DNA of 64,000 nucleotides from Dermanyssus gallinae (taxonomy: Eukaryota > Arthropoda > Arachnida > Mesostigmata > Dermanyssidae): assembly GCA_003439945.1 (NCBI GenBank), contig QVRM01003911.1:1-64000 (forward strand), written 5' to 3'. The notes under the pieces were generated by a model. The model worked only from the letters and a program-made list of their open reading frames with translations, did not search any database and was not told the DNA's origin. The translations under genes and the position numbers were made by a program. Positions 46,273 to 58,740 of the stretch are shown piece by piece (the stretch's first letter is position 1; every line of letters begins with the position of its first letter).

Positions 46273-46343
46273 GGAAATGTTGTGATGATTTATTAATCAA
46301 TTACAATATGTTTGTACACGCGGCAGTGCTCGCCTAATATTTA
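46175..46343. repeat. TA tracts plus dispersed repeat (second copy)
   Basis: TA tracts at 46184-46210 and 46244-46272 are each preceded by the duplicated phrase ATACAGCAAGAAACTTRTTA (about 46168 and 46225). 46268-46343 matches 3773-3850, ending CGGCAGTGCTCGCCTAA. Confidence 0.75.
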
Positions 46344-46540
46344 ACCGTATGTAATTTAGAATATAAGAAAACTAATTGATTTGTATATATCCTCAAAAGA
46401 TTAAACATATTATAATATCTATGATTTTCATCGTTCAGTTTATTCACAATATCATTGGTAGTTACAAGTAATTTGCATGTCTTATAATTCACTGTTACAA
46501 CTAAGCAGGTAATTCACATGTTCCTGCAGTGATTGTGCGT
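46344..46540. other. Intergenic linker
   Basis: AT-rich; may be 3' flank of the adjacent minus-strand retrotransposon fragment. Confidence 0.4.
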
Positions 46541-47035
46541 CGATTGACGCGCATCGTGTCAAGTGGTAGCGGTTGATGTTACATTCTCCACAAAATTTTC
46601 ACACACATTTCAATTTCATAACACGCTTCTTGAAGACATATATAATGGTGATAACCATGCCAGGTTATCCTACACAACAAGGTCCGATTTGTTTGTAGAG
46701 CCTTTTTCCACTTATCTGTGTAGAACGCTGGTCCCTCTGTATAGTTCTGCATTACCAAATTTATATTTCTTTCTTCTCTAAACACTAGGTATCGGTCCAA
46801 GGCATCTGCACTAAATGGTATTCTGCCAGATATGAGGTCCTCCGTAAAGGTTCTCTCTCGACATAGTGCTAACAGTGTCGCCGATGCGTTCCTAGGTAGT
46901 CCAAGTGCACGTTGTATAAAGCAGTTCTTAACTCGGTCGATGTTTTTAAGGCCTATCAGCTTAAGGTGAGGCGCAATCACTTGTAAGCTATATCGAACTA
47001 TTGGTGAAATTTTTATTTTAAAAAGGTTGACGGCA
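46541..47035 (-). pseudogene. Non-LTR retrotransposon 'X' family, 3' end fragment
   Basis: The minus strand reads VNLFKIKISPIVRYSLQVIA, then IDRVKNCFIQRALGLPRNAS, FTEDLISGR, FYTDKWKKALQTNR and WHGYHHYICLQ. After a frameshift comes the terminal knuckle KFCGECNINRYHLTRC. This is collinear with the 11610-12185 and 56420-58030 copies. The palm domain is missing. Frame breaks at the knuckle and an unclear 5' limit show a dead, truncated copy. Confidence 0.8.
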
Positions 47036-47093
47036 ATTTTTAGGTCAATAATGATGATATATCTATGATTTTAACACTTGATTATTTTACATA

Positions 47094-48412
47094 CGAGGTG
47101 TGTTCAAAACGTATCGCGACTTTTGAATTTTCGCGGATTACGTATATTCGAATTTCGATTTTTTGTGGCGTTATGTTGGTACTCATGTCTCTCACGTATG
47201 CCGACAAGCTCGGCCATTTTGAATGTTCACTTAATTGTTGACAGCTGCTTTGCTTGCACGTGTTTTGGATCGTCTTCGATTTTTACCTATTCAAAAAAAT
47301 GGATCAAAGAACCTGTATCAAATTTTGTGTTAAAACGAAATTAAGTGCGCGGATGCATTCCGAATGTTGACTGTGGCATACGGAGAAGCTACCTTGGACC
47401 GAAGCAACGTTTATCGGTGGTACAAAATGTTCTCAGAAGGCCGAGAAGATGTGAACGACGAAGAGCGTGCCGGACGCCCGAGCATTTCAACAATAGACGA
47501 AAAAATTAATGAAGTGGAGAAAATGGTATTGGCCAATCGTCGAATCACCGTTAGAGAAGTTGCTGAGGACCTAAACATATCGATTGGCTCGTGCCATTCG
47601 ATTTTTATCAATGATTTGGGCATGAGACGGGTCGCCGCGAAATTCGTACCAAAATTGCTCAATTGCGACCAAAAACAGCATCGCATGAACATTGCTAATG
47701 AGATGTTGGACTCTGTCCGCGACGACCCAAATTTGCTCCAGAGGGTCATAACTGGTGACGAATCGTGGGTTTATGGTTATGACGTGGAAACCAAAGCTCA
47801 ATCATCTCAATGGAAGCTGCCGCACGAACCACGACCGAAAAAAGCGCGCCAAGTTCGGTCGAATGTGAAAGTTTTGCTGACAGTTTTCTTCGATTGCAGG
47901 GGCGTGGTGCATCATGAGTTCTTGCCACAGGGTAGAACGGTCAATAAGGAATATTACCTGCAAGTTATGCGCAATTTGCGCGAAGCAATCCGCCAGAAAC
48001 GCCCGGATTTGTGGAAGAACAAAAATTGGCTTTTGCACCACGATAACGCCCCTGCTCACACATCGTTGCTTGTGCGCGAGTTTTTGGCCAAAAACAACAC
48101 ACTAATGATGCCGCAGCCACCGTATTCCCCAGATCTGGCCCCCTGTGACTTTTTCTTGTTCCCTAAACTGAAGAGGCCCATGAAAGGACGACGTTACGCT
48201 ACGCTTGACGAGATAAAGACGGCATCGAAGGAAAAGCTGAACAAGATAAAAAAAAATGTTTTTTGAAGTGCTTCGAAGATTGGAAAAACCGTTGGCACAA
48301 GTGTATAATATCTCATGGGGATTACTTTGAAGGGGACAAAATAGATATTCATGAATAAATGAATAATTTTTGAAAAAACACAAAAGTCGCGATACGTTTT
48401 GAACACACTATG
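47094..48412 (+). mobile_element. Mariner element (DD34D), complete with TIRs and TA duplications
   Basis: 1319 bp. The 32-bp terminal inverted repeats at 47094-47125 and 48381-48412 match at 29 of 32 positions, sharing core TTCAAAACGTATCGCGACTT. Both ends are flanked by TA (47092-47093 and 48413-48414), the mariner target duplication. Size and architecture are standard for mariner. The single transposase gene has two frameshifts, so the element is non-autonomous in its present form, though its ends look usable. Confidence 0.96.
47299..48358 (+). pseudogene. Mariner transposase, two single-base-type frameshifts
   Basis: ATG at 47299 gives MDQRTCIKFCVKTK, then a one-base-type shift near 47334 moves the frame to MLTVAYGEATLDR (47364). 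The main frame (47364-48266) has the N-terminal DNA-binding region (WYKMFSEGRED, ITVREVAEDLNIS). The catalytic triad is ITGDESWVYGYD, LLHHDNAPAH and PYSPDLAPCDFF, with 34 residues between the second and third Asp (DD34D). A second shift in the A9/T6 run near 48250-48262 displaces the tail, whose other frame continues LKCFEDWKNRWHKC to a stop at 48358. About 345 residues originally. All three catalytic Asp survive, so decay is recent. Confidence 0.95.
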
Positions 48413-48414
48413 TA

Positions 48415-49768
48415 TATATACATGCATCGTTAGTGATCAACATAATATCAGTCCGTTGATCGTTTGCAAACATCTTCAACATGCGGTACTGGAGATAAAA
48501 CCAGTCTTAAAACGCTCCTTAACAGCTGCTTGAACAAAGAAGAATCCCGAACGGCGAGAAAGGCATTGTATCGGGTAGCACGATATACAAAATGACTGAC
48601 GAGGCAATTGGTTACTTAACGTCAAGTTTTACGACAACTGCAAGCTTCTTGTATCGATAAAACAGCATCGTACCTGCCAGTTAGCTAAACAGAAACAACT
48701 TTAAAGGAGGTTTTGAAGCCCACCGAAAAACGCTTCAGGGAAAATCAGAAGACCTATGCAGCCTTTTTTGCCGGACTGTCCTAAACGCCGAAGATGATCA
48801 GAGCAAAGCACTTATTTTATGCCGATATCATATCAGTCTGGCTAAGCCCAGACCCCACTCATAGCTCTAAGAACATCACACGCAGGAACTAATACGTGAT
48901 GCAAACAGAACAAGCTCACCATAAACATGATAAACAAAAACATGGCCAACCATGCAAAAACACATGTACAGTAAAGTGGCAAAAATAAGCTTTCTATCCT
49001 TTAGTTGTGAAATACGTGTAACCGACTTGTAAGACTTCGTATAACGGATGAAGCCAAACTTGATTTTATGAACACGAATAGATGTGCAACAAAAGATTAA
49101 AAAGAAAAAAAAAATATTGAGGCCTCAAGTATAGATCGCACAGGCCTTATAGCCGACGCTTCTAAAGCAAATGCATTCAAGGATTTATTCTTGTCGGGCT
49201 TTGTTGCTTAGAGAGATTTAATTCCCGAGAGTGTCTTCGTCGGTCTGACCTCAGGAGGCAACTGTTTATTTAGAATTATAAAATTCTTACTAAAAGCAAA
49301 CAATTATTCATTAAGTGCAGCTGCACTTCTAATTCCCTCTTACCCACATTTTATAAAAGAATGGCGCTGTGCCAAAAGAAGCACTGTTTTTCGGCAGGCA
49401 GTTGTAACTCATGTACATAAGAAGAGTTGTGAGTACAATGTAAATTAATATGGGCCAGTAGCACAATCATAAAGTGCGTGTATTACTTTTAAACAATGGG
49501 TAGTGGGTTGTACCATATGTACTTTGATGTTTGGAAGGCATTTGATGGAGAAAACCATGCGTAGTCCATAAACGTAGATATTGCGTAATCCTTAAATAAA
49601 CGTAGGTATGCGTAATGCACAAACGTAGATATTTAATTGTTGATAATTACTCTAAATAATGGATTACTAGTTGCCAGACCTGTAGAGAGTTTTGTACTCG
49701 CGTCAGCATTAGTTTTTTAGTAAGCCGTTCCTCAGGAATTTGGTCCACGTTTATTTTGTATATTTATG
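48415..49768. other. Intergenic, no gene seen
   Basis: 49550-49635 holds a degenerate repeat of AAACGTAGATATT-GCGTAAT-type phrases. Otherwise no signal. Confidence 0.45.
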
Positions 49769-51858
49769 TTAAATGCCCCAGGGCCACCCAGCGTCTCGAA
49801 TGCGAGGGGTGAAAAGTGGTACGCCAGGGTTAAGTTCGCATACTTTCTTCTTTATATTTGATGTCTCGGCGCGGGAAGCGGCAGTTCCTGGGCGAGAAGC
49901 GCCGGGACCGACAAGAGAGGGGGTCAGAGAGTCGATCACCGTCGCATCCCACACCAGGGAACGACTCTTGTAGAAAAGTATCAAAGTCAGGAGGTCGGGC
50001 CGCTTGCCATCGTCTCTAGAAATACCAGGCGGTTCTAGGACGCAAGGTATTCCGGCCTTTCGCAACGACCTTGCAAGAATGTCATTCAGAGCGGTGTGAC
50101 GTGGTCGCCGGCCCGCCGAGTGGGCGCAAGGCAGACCGTGTCTGGCCAGGCGTCCGACAGGCTCGCCACAAGTGCATCTGTGTGGCTCTACCAAATCAGC
50201 TCTCAGCCTCAGGCCAACGCAGATCCGGGTGGATTGGTCGTCAAGGCGAGTACCCAATGAGTCAGCGGAGAGTGCGTGTAGCCAGTCGCTCGCTCCTGGG
50301 CGAGTCACGGCAAGGAGGCGCGCTTTATCCTGGTCGTCACCGCATTCTTCAAGCAACTCAGTTAGCAAAGATTCGTGTACCTTCTCGGCCCAGGCCCTCT
50401 GGCAGGCAAGTCTATTCATATCAGGCGGTGAAGCTTGGAGTCCAGCCGCTATAGCGTCGCGAGTTGCCTCAAACAATGCCCAAGCCCCCGGCTGGAGCAG
50501 GCGTTGGACATGAAGGCGTGACCCGACGTTGCGTGCATCGAGGCGGCCACGACAGGGCCTGCCAAGAAGCGGGCTGAGGGAAGACCAAGACCGCCCATGG
50601 AGGTGGGGAGAGCCGCCTGGCGCACCTCTCGTAGTCGTAAGGTCAGACCCAAAACCTTCTCGAGGGCCTCCACCACCTGGTCGTCGAATAGTTGGAGAAG
50701 CTGATTGAATGTACCCGAACAGTCCATAAATCGTATGATATGTACGATGCGACACGCGGAGAACGACGAGCGGAGTAGATAAAGCTGGTGGGCTCCGACC
50801 AGAGGCAGACGTTCTTGCATCGCCCACAATCTGTCCATCATGGGGTCGAGTAGACTCGACAGTGCAGATGGTAGGAGCGGTGCGCCAAGGAGTGTAACTT
50901 CGTGTTCAGACAAGACTCTACATCCCGGTAGTAACGCAAGTAAGGCACTCAATGTGGGGTCGTCCGGGTCTGTCCCCGGCGCGAACACCTCGCATTTGGC
51001 CGTGTTTAACACCAGGCCACTGACTGTCTTAAAGGCAAAAATGCGCACTTCGTCGAGTAAGCCCTCCATCGGTCCGCCGAGTGTGCCATCGTCGAGGTAC
51101 CAGGCGTTGAAAAGCACTTGTATTGAGTCGACCAGCTCATAGCTCATGTATACCCAGGCTGAATAAAGCCGGCCTCAAGGGGTCTCCCTGCTGTATACCC
51201 GATGCCGAGGACAACGTGTGGACCCCAAACAACAGGACGGATGGCTCTCTGTATGTGTGATTCACTAAGTTGAAGATTTCCGGTACTGCATCACGAACTG
51301 CACGAAGTATATGATCCCTTCAAATAGTATTAAATGCATTAAATGCGAAAATCCAACTTCAAGAGTGCCGTTCGGGGCGGGCTTGATTGGACGAAGGCTC
51401 TTGCTGCATGTACAGCCGCCTCCGCCTCGCCTGCTAAGCCAAAACCCAACTGGGGCGGGCCAAGCTGCTCAATGATAAGATCCTTGCCCTCACGACAGGC
51501 TATTTTTGCAGCAATCCTCCGTATCGTGAGAGAACAGGCGATCGGGCAAATCGATGAGTTTTTTTTTGCGGAGTGCCAATTGCTTGGCGCCAAATATAAT
51601 CTCCCTGACCTCAGTCGGCAGTGTACCCCATCTTAAGACGTCCACCACTCTGGCAAGTGCTGCGGCCAGTCTCCTTGCCACCGGTCCAAGCACGGGTGCA
51701 AGAAGGTCCTTCAGATGACGCGGACGCAAAGCGTCAGAACCGGCGGACGAACTGGCCGGAAAGCTGGCAACAGGTCCCAAGACATCATCGACTGAAGAGT
51801 GACGTTGCGTCATAGAGTCAGGAGGGTCCGGAAAAACCGAGTCCGATGGAGCAGGTGG
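49769..51858 (-). pseudogene. RLE non-LTR retrotransposon, most complete copy (copy 3)
   Basis: A 2.1-kb minus-strand remnant that includes the reverse transcriptase palm. In order: SSAGSDALRPRHLKDLLAPV; WGTLPTEVREIIFGAKQLAL; ALLKLDF followed after a frameshift by AFNAFNTI; SGIQQGDPLRPALFSLGIHE; the catalytic box FNAWYLDDGTLGG; TSMGGLGLPSARFLAGP; a frameshift near 50500; then KARLLAVTRPGASDWLHAL; a knuckle CTC...RHGLPC; and KRPDLLTL...SLVWDATV. At least four frameshifts or stops interrupt it. YLDD replaces the commoner F/YADD, which is usual in this group. It starts 5' at a poly-A/T run near 51865, suggesting 5' truncation. Confidence 0.88.
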
Positions 51859-53894
51859 CAGCTTTTTTTTAATTTTTTATGTTAAACTCTGAAACATTAT
51901 ACCCGAATCGATATTCTATGGGCTTTATGCCTCTGGTCTAAAAGTGTACGGACAGACCTCCAACACCGCTGACGAACGACAAGTATTATAGAGTACGATT
52001 TAGGCGGTTTCATTATCATAATTACCATCAGTTGTTTTACTGATATGCTCTTTTACAGACAGTCTGCCACCATTTATGCCAAGGTCATATTTTATTTCAA
52101 AATACCTATCATTGTAGCACCTGCATCTGTAAAGTGTAACCACAAAATTATATACATACACACATACTTTTATTGCACACGCGTTTTTTTATTTTGCTGT
52201 ATACCTATATAATACGGTAAATACCCGTCCGCTTGTAGCCACAGTTCTTAGTTAGCCGTAAAAGTGAAGCAAGGATCTGAGTCAACCCAATGGCGTTCTC
52301 CTACTGCTTGCTCATAACGAGACGAAGAGGACCCAGCTGGTTTGCCTACACCAGCGAGCGACTAAGTGAGCACCTTGCAGAAATGCATGAGTAACTTTTC
52401 AGAACTCGAAGTGCCCTACATCACCCAACAAATTGCAGAAATGCATGGGTAACATTTCAGAACTTCAAACGCCATAGCTCATCCCTAAAAAAATCGCGTG
52501 GGGACGAGTCCGCAGCCAGGCGAGCTACGAGACGGCCAGGCGAGGGCGATGTTGAAGCGATCGCCAGAGCTCTCCTCTCAACACGAATGACCTCACGTTT
52601 AACACAAGCATGCAGAGTGATTCACAAAATGCGAATAACTTCAAGTGCTAGTGTTAAGTGTTAGCTAACAAGTAATAGGCCAACTAGCTTAGACAATAGG
52701 CTAATTGGCCTATTGTGCATCACTGCCCCTCCTCTCAATATTTTGAGTCGTATAGGCCACGGTATGACACCCCTAGTATTCTCAGTCGGTTCGGAGGCCA
52801 CGCAGCCTGAGGTCGTAGCTCGTTGTAGTAGTCAAGGTTTACGCGAGGTTGAAAAGATTGGAAAAAATTACTCTCATAGAGTTTATTGCGCCTCCCTCCG
52901 GAGGTAGTGTGTGCCCTTGAGACGGCCAAGCGCCAAGCTTAAAAAAACGAAGGCCTAAAAGCAGACATATCGATATAAATGTTCGCTCTATCTTCTTTGA
53001 AAGGGGAACGCTCTATATGGCGCACGAGAGTAACCGACACTGTCGCCCTCTCAAGTGAGAGCAAGTGAAAAAAAAACAGGAGTCCTTAAAATCAATCGGC
53101 TCGAATACCTACGCGCAGCTAGACGACGAATTTATCTTCGTGCTACTCGTTTTTAAAATGCTAGAGGCATCAATCCTAGCAATGAAGCATGAACATATCT
53201 GGACAAGATTGCCAAGACAGCATCCACGGGCGACAAACGTGCATCTTACTTTTCACTGCATTGCCTCTCACTGGCAGTGCAAAGAGGTATCGCCACTTTG
53301 ATCATGGAAGCGATGAAGAACAGCATAAACGAGAGGCCAGAGTGGTGCACTTAATGCCCCGAGCAAAACGATACTACTTCTCAAATGTGACTCTTTCTAC
53401 TTCTAGAAAAAATAATGTGTCTCTGCTACAACTCCATTATATATGTTGCTAGTTTTACGTACGCTTTGATCACGAGGTTGTTGCTTCGCACCGTTTTCGA
53501 AGTCTCCGCGTCGGTTAAAGCAACGATGTTAGGACTACAGTATCTTAACAATGGATCGATGCTGAGGCACGCATATACACTTTATATGCTTCAAGCAAAC
53601 GCATGCGAACTGCAGGGATGCAGGTGTCCCGCTACGTGGAATCCTGAAACTCATACAATGTTCCGTGTTCTACTAGCAGACAGTCGAGTGTGTGTGTTGA
53701 TTGCTCTGCATTTGCTGACGCGCAGATCTGCCTACGGATACTGAGACGAGCTTAAGGCAAGTCTTAATTACAGTCGTACAATGTGCCCCGCACAAGCACC
53801 ACTGGTTGAATGAAATGCCATCACTTCCTAATGTGGAATGCAAGGTCACCCCATGAATAGGTCGATTGTTTTCTCGAAGTGAGAACAATAGCTA

Positions 53895-53930
<36 letters not shown>
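51859..53930. other. Intergenic with a short direct repeat
   Basis: GCAGAAATGCATGRGTAAC-TTTCAGAACT occurs at about 52378-52407 and again at about 52435-52464. A hairpin-like AATAGGCCAAC...CTAATTGGCCTATT lies near 52673-52716. A TA tract at 53897-53931 leads into the SINE. No gene. Confidence 0.5.
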
Positions 53931-53932
<2 letters not shown>

Positions 53933-54145
53933 AGGGTGTTGCCGGTTCGATCCCTGTTGTTTCGAATTTTCTTTCAGCGATGCTCATTGACAATAGATAA
54001 AAGCCAACTACCATGCTACCACAAGGACTCTGAGGGAAACCCTAGATGTCGCAAATGTCCGCTTGTGCTGCCCCGCGCTAAGCGCTCCTGACATAAAAGG
54101 GTGACAAACCGTGTTTAGTTATACATGCCAAAATAATAATAAATT
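53931..54145 (+). mobile_element. tRNA-derived SINE, family C, copy 2, 5'-truncated
   Basis: Begins right after a TA tract with CCAGGGTGTTGCCGGTTCGA; the B box is GGTTCGATCC at 53944-53953. The body GCGATGCTCATTGA, CCATGCTACC, GAGGGAAACCCTAGAT matches 31240-31330, and an AATAATAATAAA tail lies near 54132. The A box is missing, so it cannot drive its own transcription. Confidence 0.83.
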
Positions 54146-54602
54146 CGTCTATCGGTATGTTGTTATTCTCATAAGATGCTTCTTGCCATTCGCTCTATCG
54201 CTGAAAGGCGTATTTCAGGTTGAAGGTTATCAAAGTTTACGTATCAGCTGAAAATAGAACGTATATATATATATATATATATATTTATACTCAGCGGTTC
54301 GCGCTGATTCGCTTCTAAGCTATTACGTTGTGGGTCCCCGGGGCAGCTAACCTATATTCCTCTACTGATCTGATGCTTAGCTACTGAGCAAAACTTTTTC
54401 ATATACCCTCTAAGAGTGGTGCATCTGTATCTACAACGCATGCATACACTTCTTTGCATACATTACTACAGCATGCAGTCCCAACCGAAAACACCAGAAG
54501 ACGACGTCTGCGCCTTTAGTTGGCGTGGGAGACCTTGTGTGTTTTTACAGGAAACATCCTGGACAACGTTCCGCTTTCAAACATGCTATTAGTGTTGCAT
54601 AG

Positions 54603-54641
<39 letters not shown>

Positions 54642-56419
54642 TTGTTGTTGTTGTCGTTGTTGTTGTTTTTGTTTTTGTTGTTGTTGTTTTTATTGGTTTT
54701 CGTTTACTGATGACAACATGATCATGTTCATCAACGGGTGTCTTGGTAATCCATGTAGCAAACGTTCATTTTGTCACCTTACAAAATGTGTGTAAATTTG
54801 CAAAGAAAAACTAGCAAACGCTACGTAAGCAGTGAGACTAGTTCAACACAGCCCCTAAGCTAAGCCCTCTGAATCAATCTTACTAAAATGGCTTTATTTT
54901 GCAAGGGCGCGGGGGGGGGTCAAATGAAATAGGTAAAAGCGATACTGTGGGTATAATTGAAGTCCTTATTCTGAAGAAATCACCAGAGGCCTAAGTACAA
55001 CTTCCCCACTGTTTCACGAGCCGAAAGACCCCCTGTTTCCAGAATTCCTGCGGCTATGACAAAAACCATTCGTCCATTGTGTCCTGCACTTCGTCGACGA
55101 TGTCGAAGCGCCGTTGAATTTTTAGGGGAAATGGCCTTTCTCTACGTACAATAGTTGTCATTAGTCTTACGTACGCTAATATCCTCTAAATTGCTTTCCG
55201 CTGCAATAATCTTCGAATTGACAGTGCTGCTGAATCTGACCGTGTGTCGACGTTTTTTTTTCACAAATTACCTTCTGTATTAGTACTTATTATTATTATT
55301 ATTATCATGTGAGTTATTACAGAATCAAACGTTCTCAACTTCCCAACACGTTAGATTTGGGACGCAATTGCATTCGACGCACTTGAGAGGTCAATATACA
55401 ATTTTTTTTTAAAGGCGTGCAATGTCGTGAGCAGTGATTCTTTAACGCACAGCGATAAATAGCGACCGGGAGAGAGAGGGCTTGTCTTATCTGGATAGTG
55501 TCTGTGGTGCCTAACATTGCTTCGCCTGCTGGTCTGTAGCAGTCCTGGTAATGGCCATTTCTGTGAGACGTTTGTTACTATTTTTGTTTTGTTTCAGGTT
55601 TGCTTGTCATGAGATGGTTGTATAGCGTATGTAACACGCTTATAGAATAAAAAATACTCACAATGAAATGAAAAAAAAAACTCAACAAGTGGAAACCTGT
55701 ATTAGCTTCACTGTCTCTAATCCGTAGCGCTTAGATTAAACAGAACAACTTGCGATAGTTTGTTGCTCGTGTTAAAACCGGAGCGTTTACTTTATAAACA
55801 ACTCGAGACCAAAATAGATAGGACAGATAACATTATGGCCAAGGGTCTTGTTAAGCTCTGCAATGACATTCCTTTGATAAAGAGCCGCCAACAATTGTTG
55901 CTTTTGATTGTGCTGTTGATGGTGGTGGAGTTGCTGCTAGTAATCTATTAGTTGTTTCTGTTGTCGTATTAATTCGAAAACTAGCAAAGCCTTATACCAA
56001 GGAAAAGTTTCATAGGCACAACCACGATCTCTCCAATCTCTCGTTGAGACCAAATGTCAGAGAACAAGGCCGTCACAGGCCCGATTGCATTGTTGTAGTG
56101 CTGAAAAAAAGAAATATATATATACGCGAATATTCACCTGCAGAGGAAATGAGTAGCGGTCTAGGCATTGTTACAACGATTGGCGCGCCAAAGCTCCACC
56201 GTAGCGAGTTTCAAATGAAGAACTGCGCAGACGACTAATTTAACGAGCTGTCTGAATTAAGGAACACTCTGCTGCTCTGTCGAGGCCAGGTCGAGCATAG
56301 GCAAATGTCGCGTTAGATTTAACAACACGCATGGATATATATATATATATATATATATATACTATGTATATACACATATACATAGTAGGAACACTTGTGG
56401 TAGTAGTAGTTAGAAGTCT
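54146..56419. other. Intergenic with TTG tract and TA tracts
   Basis: TA tract at 54263-54285, TTG repeats at 54601-54692, ATT repeats at 55285-55303 and a TA tract at 56333-56360. No supported gene. Confidence 0.45.
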
Positions 56420-58030
56420 ATGTTTGGTACGAGCGTTCATCACGCGGGCTTACGTGGTGTTGGCCGGGAGCGGAGCGGACCAAAGCGGAACGTTCAAAGA
56501 AAGCCGGACATTCTTTTTTCTCGTTCGGAAATCGCGCAACCTGTCCGTATATTCCTCTATCTGAAGGACTTTATGCGGACGGATGCCGACGTCGCGCCCC
56601 CCAAGCAAAACTCACTAAGAATAAGCCGGCAACTGCCGACACCACCACCACTACGATATACGCACAGGTTTATCAGGTATCTGTCTTCTCCTGTAGATTG
56701 CTACAAACTTCTGTCGGCTATCCTAGCCCGTCGATTAGAACATTTTCTTGAGATTAACAGAAAGCTGCCGGAGCAACAACATGGCTTCAGAAGGGGCCGG
56801 TCAACAATGACAGCATGTGCTGTACTTCTAAATTCGATACAACGGGCACTTCGAACTAAAGGGGCTTATCTATTTGCTGTATTTGTAGATTTTAAAGCGG
56901 CCTTTGATACGGCCGCACGAACAATTATACTTGACAAGCTGGCTTTTTGCGGGATCTCATTGAATATATTGGAGCTCATTAAATGTATTTTACAGGAAGG
57001 ACAAGTTATTATAGACGGAGGCGCTAAACACATGGCCATCTTACAGACCATTGGTGTTGCCCAAGGTGATAATCTTAGCCCCCTGCTGTTTTCGGTGCTG
57101 GTGAGAGACCTTCCTGAAGAGATACGGAGTCGGCACTCGCAGGTAGACGTCCTTATCTATGCAGACGACTTGGTGCTATATTCTCGCAGTCGATTCCATT
57201 TGCAACAATCCCTTGCGACCTTGCAGCATTACGTTCATCGAAACCAGTTGGAAATACATTTAGATAAAACAAAGGCAATGAAGTTTAGACGTGGAGGGAA
57301 ATTGGCTGGAATCGACGAACTACGGTTAGGTTCAAAATCTATAGAATTTGTCTCGAACTTCTCATACCTAGGGGTTATGTTCTCGTCTCGAGGTAAGAAC
57401 TTCTCGAGGCACATTGATGAACGAATTCGAAAAGGACTACAGTCCTTTCATAGTATCCGAGACCCTCATACACTATCAATGGACGCTGCCGTTCATCTCT
57501 TTAACCTGAAGATTGCGCCTACTGCGTCTTATGGTATACAGGTGATATGGCCGCATCTGACGAAGTTAAACTTTAAGGCGCTTGACCAAATCAAGGCCGC
57601 TTTTCTAAAAAAAATTTGAAATTGAAGATTGTGTATGTAAACATTGTGGCACATGTAATATTGACCGATACCACATACTGCAATGCAAGGAAATAGAAGC
57701 TGTTTCAATGCATGCAGTAGTGAAAGATGTTATTAGCCGATATGAATTTTAGGTAGCATCTACCAATTTCTGGTGAAATAAACCTGTATTATATATTTTC
57801 TAAAAAAGGCGCTAAGAGTCCACCGCACTAGTCTCAACAGATTAGTCTATTTACTGGCGTCGACTCCGCTATTTGTTGAGAATTTACAAAAAATGCACGT
57901 GTTACCGAAAACGGCAGCTTTCAACGAGTACATGTCTGAATGGGAGAATAAGATGGCAGACCCGCTCTTTTATGAAACCCAGGCAATGGCTTATATCACC
58001 CTCAACGATGCGATAGAACAGTTCCGTTGA
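56420..58030 (+). pseudogene. Non-LTR retrotransposon 'X' family reverse transcriptase, with nested insertion
   Basis: The best reverse transcriptase in the window. The frame 56420-57619 shows LPEQQHGFRRGRSTMTAC (about 56770), VDFKAAFDTA (56886), GVAQGDNLSPLLFSVL (about 57054), the catalytic LIYADDLVLY (YADD at 57158-57169), a DKTKAMKF block and SNFSYLGVMF. At 57613 a 183-bp insertion interrupts the gene. If bases 57613-57795 and one copy of the 12-bp duplication are left out, the frame runs on through RVHRTSLNRLVYLLAS to TGA at 58030 without a break. Apart from the insertion the polymerase looks intact over about 480 codons. The upstream endonuclease is not seen, and the C-terminal knuckle of sister copies is absent. 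Clade not assigned. Confidence 0.88.
57601..57807 (+). mobile_element. Nested 183-bp retrotransposon end with 12-bp target duplication
   Basis: TTTTCTAAAAAA occurs at 57601-57612 and 57796-57807. Between them, 57613-57795 encodes FEIEDCVCKHCGTCNIDRYH and ILQCKEIEAVSM, the terminal knuckle of the same 'X' family, then a 3' UTR with AATAAA near 57776. It is a 5'-truncated sibling element inserted into the reverse transcriptase gene by target-primed reverse transcription. It has no poly-A tail. Confidence 0.88.
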
Positions 58031-58492
58031 CTCGACTTTTAGAACCGTGATGAATATATGTATATGTGAATGTGTGCTTTCTCTGTACGCGCAAGATTGT
58101 AAACCAACCATCGGTTAATAAAGCTATTATGTATGTCTTCTCCTGTTTTTGCTCGGGAGCTATCTTGGCCTTCCGGTTCCTTTTCTTTCTTTCGTTAATA
58201 TTATTATTATTATTTGGATTTCCCTAGTCGCCTCTTCTTCTAGCGGTTAAAATTGCCCGGAAAGGACCGATATGCGGCGATGAGTCTAACATGTCGCCAA
58301 CGTAGAGAGATGGGGGGCGAAAGAAAGAGAGAAAGGAGGACCCTACCAGCTTGCTGGCAAGATAGGTGGAGACAAGATACCAGTGATGCTGGGACAGATA
58401 AAACAACGGGCTGCACGCGTTAGTGTAGTAGGGTTTGAGCAGCCTAGACGAAAAGCAGCCCTGGATAGGAGACATTGCTTTAATCGTGACCG
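58031..58492. other. Retrotransposon 3' flank, then intergenic
   Basis: ATTAATAAAGC near 58116 may be the 3' end signal of the retrotransposon. ATTATTATT lies near 58198-58215. No gene. Confidence 0.4.
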
Positions 58493-58740
58493 TTGTGGTT
58501 CTTTTTATTGTTAACGTTGTTGTTGTTGCTATTTGTTCTTGTTGTTATTGTTGTTCCTGTTGCTATGTGTGTTGTTGTTGTTGTTGCTATTTTTGTTGTT
58601 GTCGCTGTTGTTGTTGCTGTAGGTCGTTGTCTCTGTTGTCGTTGTTATTATTGTTACTGTTGCTATTTTTGTTGTTGTTGTTGTAGCTATTTTTTTGTTG
58701 TTGCTATTGTTGTTGTTGCGTTCATTTTTGTCGATGTAGT
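58493..58740. repeat. TTG-rich degenerate trinucleotide region
   Basis: Interrupted TTG/TTGCTA repeats. Poly-Val/Cys/Leu frames are artefacts. Confidence 0.9.
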
